This document shows, in pieces, positions 33,937 to 42,617 of a DNA stretch of 64,000 nt (positions are counted from its first letter, which is position 1; each line of letters opens with the position of its first letter). Source of the stretch: Rhodocollybia butyracea. Taxonomy: Eukaryota; Basidiomycota; Agaricomycetes; Agaricales; Omphalotaceae. The position numbers and the translations under genes were made by a program. The DNA lies in assembly GCA_015501585.1 (NCBI GenBank), contig JADNRY010000005.1:806001-870000 (forward strand), written 5' to 3'. The notes under the pieces were generated by a model. It was not told the origin of the DNA. It searched no databases and saw only the letters and a list, made by a program, of their open reading frames with translations.

Positions 33937-35837
33937 TTAGCCAATGATAGTAGTATCAAGCACCGCAGTAACCTGAAAATCCCGAACAAGTCCAGGAACA
34001 TCCGCGCCGCCGGAAAATACATAACTCCTGTTTGTCGCAAGACTCGGAAAGTCAATGCACACTTGTGACTTGAAGCCGCTGCCGTTTATTGTTTGGCTTG
34101 AAACAGGGCTATTTCTGCTGCATCTGTCCCATAGGTTTGGTTGAACACAGCTTGTAATCCATTCCAATTTCCGAGGACTGTTTGGCACAGAAGCATTAAG
34201 CGGATATCAGACTTTGAATCAGAGCCAAGAACACCGTACGTAGTCCCATCGCGCCATATGTGTGCCGTAGTAATTGGCTTGCATTTCACACGTTTGCTAA
34301 CTATCCCTTGTGTGGGGACCGCAGCACCCCTCTGTTGCCCCTCTGATCTTCCATGATTTCCCGGCAAATGCACATACTACTAGTGCGGAATAGCATCAGA
34401 AAGAGTGCCCAGACCATATTATCAAGTCTCTTTTTTTCCTGCAATGGGATTCCAAAATCTAAAGATCATAGTGGCTGGGGGCGGTACGGCATAGTGGTCG
34501 CACTATGCTGTCTCGCAACTGGTGAGTCTGACAAAGCAGAGGTCTCCAGTTAGAGCCCTTCCCAGGTTCCCTGTAAAAAGGGTTTCAAAGCTCCCATGAC
34601 CACAGGGGATTTTAGTGGGTCCGGAGGAGTTCCACACTACTTCCCGAACCCGGGGAAACCAATGCGGGTCGTGTACGTAACGCATTTCCCCCTTCAGAGA
34701 ATCCGGGAAACCGGAAGTACGAGTCACCAGCAGTTCGGACAGTTTGAGTCCATGGAGTTCAAATGCGGGGTTCAAATTCCTCACTTCCATTACGTATCTG
34801 CAGGGGGCCAGTATTGTATACGGTTCCCCTGTGATTTCAGCTCGCAAGAGCGCATACATCCAAAAATAAAAAATTCATAGTAGCTCGCATGCAGGTTTTA
34901 TGATTACCTCCCCTGCCCCCCTCTTCTATCTAAGTGTCTGGAATCATACCGTTTGCTCCCTAGTTCCCACTTTATTTATATACAGTATTGTAGAGTTTTG
35001 TACTTGTTCCGTTGCTCATCAATTTCATTATCTTTACAGAGCGCCACTGTTTCAGGCCCGGCTGTGCCCGTACTTCCCTGTCCGACTTTCCTAAGAGCAG
35101 CGCCAGAAACGACGCCTGGGATTCGACGGGGCCGCTTGTTTTCCACTGGGATCATGTGGTTCCCACCATCAACAAGTTTATTTTCAGGCCGTTTATAGCC
35201 AACTCAGGGGGAGAACTCGGAATGTATCGGGTTCGTTTCTCGTGCCAAGTCCTTTGTGGGTCGAGATCTCCTTTCAAGGACTGCGGCTGTTCCCTCATTG
35301 GGCAATCGTTGGGCCCCCCTGTAAGGCGGACCAAGTATACTTCTGTGGCGATAATTTCTTCCTTCTGCAATTTCTACCAACGTCTCATTTCATTTATAGG
35401 TTGAATACACAGCTCCCATGCGGCCCACCAACTTGGAATGTACTTATAGCACACGAATCTGACATGTCTTACGTATTTACTGGGCGGAATTGTCCTAGAA
35501 GAGCGATAAATTACCGTTCAAGTCAGCTCAGGAAGAACAACCTCAAAAGAATTTACCGGAGACTCTATTCCAGCCCAATAAAAGGTTTCGAGGTAGGTCG
35601 TCTTTCCATCAGTGTCTTCGGTAGTAACATTGACGTTTCCTAGAAGATCTGCCTCCCTTCCGGTCTCAGTACGCAGCGCTTCAATTGGTATGGATTTTCA
35701 ACATTGACGAGAATCTAGAGTAATGCAGACAGTACAAACCCGCGTCAGGATCACTGGGGAGCACGATACAACTTCCCAAATGGAAAAACAGAAGTAAAAG
35801 GTAAATGGAACCCCAAGTGTTGATCTTGGACATGGTG
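33937..35837 (-). pseudogene. Secreted-protein gene, apparently split by insertions
   Basis: At 35837 a clear signal peptide begins (MSKINTWGSIYLLLLFFHLG, SCIVLPSDPDA), followed after an intron by ALRTETGREADLLGNVNVTT and TTYLETFYWAGIESP (about 35575-35680). At 34330-33937 another coding stretch reads KPITTAHIWRDGTTYGVLGS, DSKSDIRLMLLCQTVLGNWN, TDAAEIALF and, one frame over, QTINGSGFKSQVCIDFPSLA ending at 33937. The sections could be the two ends of one gene. Between them lies about 1.2 kb that includes a SINE-like element (34478-34876) and has no clear exons, and the frame shift near 34090-34105 is unexplained. I do not recognise the family. Either two small genes or one broken gene is possible. 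Confidence 0.4.
34478..34876 (+). mobile_element. SINE-like, tRNA-derived element (tentative)
   Basis: GGCGGTACGGCATAGTGGTC at the 5' end recalls a pol III A box (TGGCNNAGTGG). AGGTCTCCAGTTAGAGCCC follows at B-box spacing, and a better B-box-like GGGGTTCAAATTCCTC occurs at about 34767. The stretch ends in an A-rich tail (CCAAAAATAAAAAATTC, 34860-34876). It has no continuous coding sense. It interrupts the secreted-protein gene region. No target duplication was identified. Confidence 0.4.
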
Positions 35838-36099
35838 GTCTGCTAGTATAGAGAGACGGGGGGTTGATTTATTGGTGAACAACAAAAGCAGAGCGAGTCT
35901 TATAAAAAAACCCAGCTGAAAGGATATCAAAAAACCTTGATACTTCGGTATTCTAACCTCCTTTCTTATGGAACTTTTCCGATCTCGCACTGTGTCTATT
36001 TGTGGAACCACAATCAAAACTATGAATAGACGAGTCAACGGCGGGTACACCTAGTGCAAGTCATTGACAACTGGTCCGTCTTCAATGATTTCGCACCCT

Positions 36100-36754
36100 T
36101 CAGATGTTCTGTTGCAATTTCTCCACCTCCGAATAAACTTTTTCCCAATCCCTACATCTAGTCCTTTCATGTAAGACATGCAAGGTCGGAACCCCAACAA
36201 CTGGATCCAAAAACCTGTTGCCACGACATAAGACCATCTGTCGGACATAGTTGACACAATGAGCAACTAGAGTAGTAGGGGTGAATTCTCCCCCTCCTTT
36301 TTGAGTGTTGCCCATGCGCTCAGTCTCTCGGCGAACAATGTCGAGGCAGCGCAATTGATGGAAAAGAGACAGGCTAAACGGGCGGCCATGCTCCCCAAGG
36401 TGTATCATTCCATCCCCAGGGAAAAGCTGAGCCCATTCGGCGTCTGCAATAGGGCCTTCAACCTGGAAGTGCGAAGTTTCTCCATAATCGAGTGCAACAT
36501 CGGGAAGTTTGCCAATGTTCCATTGTTGCGGATAGTCATCTCCTTCGAAACCTGCAATAGCAAACACTAAATCATACGTTGAAGTGTACAGGTACATTGG
36601 CCTCACTGTATTTTCTGAGTACTGATTCAAGTGAGGTTACCTCTTTCTTGACACAGTATAAGAGCAATAGTTTTATGGCCAATATAAAGCACAGTAACAA
36701 ACATCTTTTGGGCATCGAGTGGAGGGCAGCAGTTTTTGGAGACATATTGATCAT
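36100..36754 (-). CDS. UstYa-like protein (DUF3328), second copy
   Basis: A two-exon gene. Exon 1 carries MINMSPKTAALHSMPKRCLL and LCFILAIKLLLLYCVKKE, an N-terminal signal anchor (a second Met at 36745 is an alternative start). After an intron of about 90 bases ending in TATTGCAG the protein resumes at GFEGDDYPQQWNIGKLPDVA, then ETSHFQVEGPIADAEWAQLF, GDGMIHLGEHGRPFSLSLFH, QLRCLDIVRRETERMG, HCVNYVRQMVLCRGN and a C-terminal CRDWEKVYSEVEKLQQNI. The layout is that of UstYa-type proteins, but the hallmark reads HQLRC rather than HxxHC, while the later AHC is kept. This variant may alter metal or substrate handling. It differs clearly from the 12.7-kb copy. It lies upstream of the broken secreted-protein gene on the same strand. 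No peptide precursor was recognised. Confidence 0.85.
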
Positions 36755-37157
36755 TACCTGCCCGAGGTTAGGTTAGGTGTGTGTGATCAACCACCAAGAG
36801 TTTGGTTACGTGCTTCTATCTTGATCTGGGAACTTGTGAGTATATGTACTAGTAGTGTATATGTCTGTATATGTGAGTTAAACTGGCCCGGGTTTGATAC
36901 AGTACCGATATCAATCGGTTCATCTGTAGGTGGGGCCAACTGGTCTGAACGCTTGGCCAGAAAAAATTGGCTCGCAAATAATTGATAAATTTCATCATCA
37001 AGTATCTTTCGTTTATTGTTCGTTCAATTCGTTTAATAAACCTACCCAACCTATCCTATCCTATTGTGACCGATCTTCTGGAACAAGACATTTGGGGAAA
37101 CCACTATCAATTTCCAGACAAACCGGAGCTCCGGCATCCACTCATCAGTTTATCACA
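36755..37157. other. Intergenic
   Basis: About 400 bases upstream of the second UstYa-like gene and downstream of the GNAT gene. No domain, repeat or regulatory site is recognised. Confidence 0.35.
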
Positions 37158-38131
37158 TTAATATGTGTTTCCTTTAACAAAACAAACCCAGTCCGTCGTA
37201 CCATCTCCAGTACGCCCGCGTTCCCAAAAACCAGCCGATAGATAGAAGTTTTCCTATACGATGTCAACGATAAAGAACAGAGTGTAAACAAACCTACCAA
37301 CGAAGTTCCTGCAGCTCCAAGAGCGAGGTACGAGCTCGCTTCAATTGCCTGAAATTCATATAACCAACTTGAAGTTAATCAATAGTTCATGTCATAATCG
37401 ACACACCCGTTTGTAGACCGCTTCTATGTGAGAAGTTGCCAGACCGCGGCCTTCATATCGTGGGTCCGTACAAATGATATTTGCAAACCAGTTCTCCTTT
37501 CTGGTCTGTAAACTTGTTATTGCTGTGTTCTTAGCATGGCCTCACTGACTTGCCTTTTTCCCAAGGCAACGCTCAAAAAATTTCAGGCTATTCGGCCTAT
37601 ACTAGAGCGACAACAATCAGCTACAATCAAAGATGCAAGACCGGAGATGTACGGACACTGTGAGTCCACCAGTTTTTGCCTTCTTCTGAAAGCAGTGTTA
37701 GATATTCCTGGACCTCACGACTGTAAGAAAAATATGTTATCCCAAGTAAACCATCAGAGGTTGCACTTACGTATCGTATAATTCCTTACCCGGTCCAAAC
37801 CACACACCCACCGACATGATCTCTTCTGTACCATCTGTTGCTATCCAAACCTCCCCTGAGTTTAGTCCAGCGCGAATTTGAGAACGCCAAAGGGAATCTG
37901 TCAAGGAAAGATCGCCGCCTGTGAACAACTCGATGGCCTTCTCTGTTTATGACGGTGACTAGAAGATCCTTGTAAAAGGAAATCAACGTACGTCCTGCAT
38001 ATGCTCTCGTTACCACAGCTACTATGCTGTCCAATGTGGCAGCTGAGGGTCATGAGCAATTACATCGCTGTGAGTTAACGAAATTCATTACCCGTTGGGT
38101 TGGTGATTCGCTTGACGAAGATACGGGACAT
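37158..38131 (-). CDS. GNAT-family N-acetyltransferase
   Basis: A gene with at least five short introns. It starts MSRIFVKRITNPTG (ATG at 38129-38131), then after an intron ATLDSIVAVVTRAYAGR, then EKAIELFTGGDLSLTDSLWR, SQIRAGLNSGEVWIATDG, TEEIMSVGVWFGPGKELYD and REVQEYLTLLSEEGKNWW. The acetyl-CoA-binding motif (R/QxxGxG/A) is seen as CTDPRYEGRGLATSHIEAVY near 37400-37480, followed by AIEASSYLALGAAGTSLV and a C-terminal TTDWVCFVKGNTY with TAA at 37158-37160. The FGPG....LL.PEGKxWW layout is common among agaricomycete GNAT proteins whose substrates are unknown; small-molecule acetylation is the default guess. The gene appears intact. Confidence 0.75.
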
Positions 38132-38739
38132 GATTTGGATCGTCCTGATGTACTTGCTTATAAGCCTTGAGAGAGATTGGCACATGATGGTGGCAAGATA
38201 TATATTATACGGCTTCCAACTCCGGATGGCTGTGTGTCCTTTTGATGGATCAAACCATTCCATGTAGTAACAGGTAGTAACCCGCCGGGTTTGATTCACT
38301 TGGCCGTCTTGACGAAGATACAATTAACCTGAAAGAGGGGCCCAGTCGGTCCCAAAAGAAACAGCTGGTTATTATTTTTGGACCATTCGCTCCTTCTCCT
38401 TCTCCACCTACCAGCTCAGGCTCTTTACATACATCAAAATCAATTCCTCCCCTCTATTGAACCTTCCGTTCAGTTTACTGTACCTAAGGTTCCATTGTCC
38501 ACTGTTTGTTTAAAGATTTTTTCATGATTCTTTTCATCACAGATCAGGAATTGAGCAAGGGTTTGTAGTAGATGGATGAATCTTTATGTGAACTGTTTTA
38601 CTCCCTCTGATATACCGCGATTTCGAACTACTACTTAGTAACAGAAGCACTATGTATCTTGAAATGAAAAAGCAAATAAACAAGTTCCATTTGTGGCGAT
38701 ATTTGAAGTCCCCTCAGAGGAGCAAAGTCAGAGTATTTG
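38132..38739. other. Intergenic upstream of the GNAT gene
   Basis: About 600 bases with no recognised feature apart from polypyrimidine stretches (ctccttctccttctccacc). Confidence 0.35.
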
Positions 38740-39025
38740 TACAGTAGATAATTGAAGCTCACAAAAATACTCAAGGACTGCATGGCAAAGCCGGAGAACT
38801 AGGGAGAAGCCTAGGCCGCCAGATTTATGTTTCGGAAGAGGATGCTCATTGTCATGACCTTGGCAAGGCTAAAAAAAAAAAGGTCGTGGGCTGTTGAACT
38901 TGATCAGGAAGCATTGGCTTCTATGAGAGATATAAATCGTGGATAGCGAAAAAAGTATTTTCAGTGGTTGGTTTTTTTCGAAAAGTTGTCAAGTTGAAAA
39001 GTATTGGGCTATTGAGCTGAGTTGA
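38740..39025 (+). pseudogene. Decayed 3' remnant of a GH3 beta-glucosidase gene
   Basis: CGCCAGATTTATGTTTCGGA at about 38819 corresponds to the [10 protein letters not shown] codons of the 6.4-9.7 kb gene. GATCAGGAAGCATTGGCTTC and TATGAGAGATATAAATCGTG (38906-38945) correspond to [15 protein letters not shown]. Stops and deletions break the frame, and the section in between is shortened with an A-run (38870-38881). GAAAAGTATTGGGCTATTGA aligns with the gene's last codons. It is a dead relic of a second GH3 gene in the same orientation as the intact one. Confidence 0.75.
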
Positions 39026-39341
39026 TACAAAACTGATACCGCAAAACTTTGTCAAGACATTATAGACATTAAATGATATATCAGTCATGTAAAGAGATCG
39101 TACATCGTACAGGACCCCTGAAAATACACCTCAAGGCCTTCCGGTATTTTTTTTTGATTTTGGGCGAATTTGCGGCGCTTAGCAGGTTTAGCGCGCGCCT
39201 ACATGTTCATCATCTCGTGTTCGATCTTCAATCCTACTAATCAGCAAGGCGCCGTTTTGTTCTTTAAGGACATGTTAGGTGGACACGGGAGTCATCGCTG
39301 CTACAAAATGTCCGAAAAATGATGGGAAGAGCATCCAAGGA
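39026..39341. other. Intergenic
   Basis: About 315 bases downstream of the SRR1-like gene. It includes an AGCGCGCGCCTACATG stretch and a T-run, and no gene is recognised. Confidence 0.35.
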
Positions 39342-40298
39342 TTATGACGTTCCGCCTTCTGCTTTCCCAAACCAAGATTCTGACAGAGTCTCTTTTTCTG
39401 ATATGTACTGTGTAGAGATCGAGTTGAAAGCGAATGGCCAATCGGGCGATGCGGGTAACGGAACCGAAGTTATTATGGTTGCTAGAACCGAAGTTTGAGG
39501 AGAGTATTTTGGAAGAAAGCAAGAACAGACGCACCGATTTTAAGTATATGTGGAGCTTTTTCTTTGAACAGGCGGATGGGGTTGCTTAAGTAGGGTATGA
39601 GCATGATAGATGCAAGAAAAGGATATGAAGACACGACTCTCACTTTTGCACATAGTTGTCAAAATGGTTGCAGATGAAAACGGCATTTTCCATGCAATTC
39701 AAGGACCAATTGGCCCTTAATATGTCTTCATACAGATCCCAATGGCAATGAGGCATGAAAAGAATTGTTGGTCCTTCTATTGCTACAACTCCCAAGCCGT
39801 CACCTTCCAACAGTCGTATTCCAAGCTGTTCAAATAACGATCTATCCTCATCGGTAAAAACTGGATCATATATCGATATCTTGAAGTATTCCTACTTCGC
39901 AAATTTAGTGAGCTTCGGTAGTTTGCTGTGAAAACACACACGATGTTGAAAGTATCACAGATTTTGAGAAGAAATGCCAACTGAGCACGAGCATTTTCGG
40001 ATGATTGAGGGCTTCCCAAACCCAAGCATGTCACGGTAAAGTTTTTCTGCTCGTCTTCCAGAGTTCTGCGTTTGATACAGGGTTCCAGAATATCTGTTAA
40101 TGTATCAACTTCCGGAATCCGATGTTGAATATATGTCAATAGTAACACACTTGTGCAGCTATCAAGCCAACTGAGATCTAGACCATCTTGTATAGTGCGC
40201 AACCGAGAGGAAAGAGGGATCTGTGGTTTATGGCGACCTTTGCGTTTCTTAGACGAGGAGACCGAGACCCATGTTTCCTTCTCGGTCATGGTGGTCAA
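39342..40298 (-). CDS. SRR1-like domain protein
   Basis: Four exons. MTTMTEKETWVSVSSSKKRK is followed by IQDGLDLSWLDSCTSV, the core NFTVTCLGLGSPQSSENARA and QLAFLLKICDTFNI. After a 48-base intron comes EYFKISIYDPVFTDEDRSLF, then LLEGDGLGVVAIEGPTILFM, PHCHWDLYEDILRANWSLNC and AVFICNHFDNYV. Two more introns lead to NPIRLFKEKAPHILKI and a last exon with PDWPFAFNSISTQYI, ending at a TAA at 39342-39344. The CLGLGSxxxS..A..QLAFL and MPHC..xLYEDIL..NW patterns define the SRR1 family (plant SENSITIVITY TO RED LIGHT REDUCED 1, yeast BER1). In fungi the biochemical role is unsettled; haem and microtubule links have been reported for relatives. The length (about 240 residues) is normal. A second in-frame Met lies three codons downstream at 40289. 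Confidence 0.85.
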
Positions 40299-40948
40299 GC
40301 ATATTACTTTTTAGGCGCGCGCTCAAGCGCTCAAATGCTGGAGAAGAATGTTCTGTAAACTTGTAAACGACAACGTACGAATAGCGTCGGGAAGTCGTGT
40401 CATCTTTTGCGTCGTTATTGAACTTATCAGCGGATTTTGCATACCATTCGTATCAAGCATCGCACAAACGGGAAGCTGTTAATAGGACACTTCCTTCTGC
40501 TTCCTTTCATGAATACGCCATCCCCTGAGAAAGATCTCTACCTTAGTACTTCCCGATGCTGTGCCGTACAATTTAGCATCAACAATGTTGCCATCTCAAA
40601 AAGGGCATCGACGCACGCCATCTATTTCGTTTGCTCGCAAGTTCTTCAAGCTCCTTCTATCGTATTTTTCATTCATTCAATCAATGCATCCAACTGGTAA
40701 TTGCCAGGGCTTTTTCGGTTTGATACAAGTCAAATAAAGTTCCAGTAGTTCTCAGTTCTCAGATATGCCTACAACCTGGATGATTATTTGAATGCGAAAG
40801 CTGACTCCTGGCACGGCACTGACGTATGAGAGCATTATCTTGCCTCTAGCTTGTTTTCTTGTTTGACTTCACGGTAAGCCGATCGCGCGCCTGGTAGAGA
40901 AATCTAAGACTACTCACTACATCCCATAAGTTTTACGTACTCCTCGCG
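40299..40948. other. Intergenic upstream of the SRR1-like gene
   Basis: About 650 bases. GCGCTCAAGCGCTCA at 40319-40333, 21-35 bases upstream of the SRR1-like ATG, also occurs right before the F-box gene start at 52754-52768. An 87-codon plus frame at 40437-40700 has no recognisable content. Confidence 0.4.
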
Positions 40949-41959
40949 TCAAGCTTGAGAAGTATAGTCTGGCGGAGACTGCCCCTGTTCTTCCAATATT
41001 CGTAATCGCTCTGCCATCTCAGCTATCCTATGATGCAACGCAGCAGTATCTTCCCCATGATTTTCACGACTCGATCCCGAACCTGTTCGAGGATTCACCG
41101 GATGCTCCGATGTTTGAGCCCCAGTGCCTTGAGCTTGCCTCCATTTCTCTGTCATTAGGTGAGTACTTCTTTACTAGTCCACTTGAATGTTAGCGTACCC
41201 GATGAAAAGAGATGAGAGTTTTCCAGAGTAGTAGGGACGCTGCTACTTGTTAAATTGCTCGTAACACTGTACAGGAATGGTTAGTTTGGTAGGAACATGA
41301 GGTGCTGGTATAAGCGCATACAAAGGAATTATACGGCTATCACTAGTAGTGGACTCCTTTATACTTTGGACATAGGCCGATTGAAGCCGCCTTCGTCGAT
41401 TTAACCAGATTATAAATAAAAATACAATTCCAACAGCGCAAAAACCTCCAATTATACCCCCCACGAGGGCGCCAACTTTACTATGCGACTTTGGTGCTGA
41501 TGTGTCCGATTGGATGGCGGTGGTGCTAGTTTGAGACGCTTGGTTCGACGTTGGTGTTGTTTGAGTGCTGGAGCCGGAAGAACTGGTAGCCACCCCCAAC
41601 TCAAATACGACAGACTTCGATGCACCAGTGAAGGTCGAGGAGACCTTTAGGTCAAAGCATTCACCTTGTCCGTCGCCAGTGAACTGACACGCCTGATCAG
41701 CGTCGGTCCACCCCGACGCAGAAGCAACGACGGTGAATATTTGAGTGGACGTTGTGGTAACCGAGTCTCCTTCAGTGGTAGGATAAAAGTTTTCTTGTCG
41801 GTATGTGGTTGCAAGCCCATCGGTTGCTGTCCCCACAGGATATAATGACATCTCAGTGGTTGGCATCCAATTGACTCCGAATTCCCATAATGTGATACTT
41901 ATTTGTGAGGACACGGTGACCACTAGAAGCAAAAGTTGATGAGTGTTCAAATGCACCAT
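40949..41959 (-). CDS. Single-pass membrane protein with Ser/Thr-rich ectodomain
   Basis: The N-terminus MVHLNTHQLLLLVVTVSSQI is a plausible signal peptide. The ectodomain includes TSTQIFTVVASASGWTDADQ and ACQFTGDGQGECFDLKVSST, then a Ser/Thr/Gln-rich stalk (41500-41600, likely O-glycosylated). SKVGALVGGIIGGFCAVGIV and FLFIIWLNRRRRLQSAY form one membrane segment with a basic stop-transfer. After an intron (about 41157-41260) the cytosolic tail ends ERLRILEEQGQSPPDYTSQA, stop at 40949. The G-rich membrane segment followed by RRRR and a PPDY-type end is common in agaricomycete proteins compared loosely with Mid2-like wall sensors; sensor function is inference. An upstream signal-like MSLSLVVLAALVSAVS (about 42050) could be an alternative first exon, but its splicing does not keep the frame. 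Confidence 0.7.
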
Positions 41960-42617
41960 TGAAGCGGCTTACCAGAGAAAGCTAAAACGTTGAGTATGAC
42001 CTTGATACAGCAGAAACAAGGGCTGCCAAAACAACCAGAGAAAGCGACATGAGATAAGATCTTCATGTCGCGGAGAGAGGGGGTGCCAAAATCATTCTGC
42101 AAATTAGACGCAGGAAGTTAAATACATATGCGCCAGCCAAGTTAAACTGTCAAAGAAAATGAATGTTATCAGCAGGTATCAGCAACGCTTCTGTCTCTCC
42201 GTCTGATTGGTTGAAGAGAGCTCCAACCATTGAATTTTAGAGTGGTCTAATTCTTTAATAAGTACATAGTAACTTGATGATATCTTCAATGTTTCAACCA
42301 CTGAATGAAACCAGACGCTCAAGCTGTACGGACCAGTTAGAGCTAAGACTTTCCAGGATAAAGTGAAGCTGGCATGTCAAACTCGAGCCGCCGAGCGGGT
42401 TGAAGTTTTGTCTCAGTTATATTTGATCTCGCTTAATTTCGGCAAGTAATCAAATTGGCGCCGATGTGTAATTCCACGTGAGAACCACTTTCGCTGAGGT
42501 CTCTTTTGCTACTACATATTTCATTGCAATTGCTTTCTTGTTCTCGGCTCACGATTGTCTTCCCGTCGATGGCTATAGAACATCACTAATCGGAGTGTCC
42601 AAAGAATCTCAATTATC
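41960..42617. other. Divergent promoter region
   Basis: About 660 bases between the membrane-protein gene (minus) and the formin gene (plus). No repeat is recognised. It should hold both promoters. Confidence 0.4.

Noticed and set aside
40437..40700. 87-codon plus-strand frame near the SRR1-like gene
   Set aside because: No recognisable domain, no intron pattern, and it lies in the upstream region of a divergent gene.
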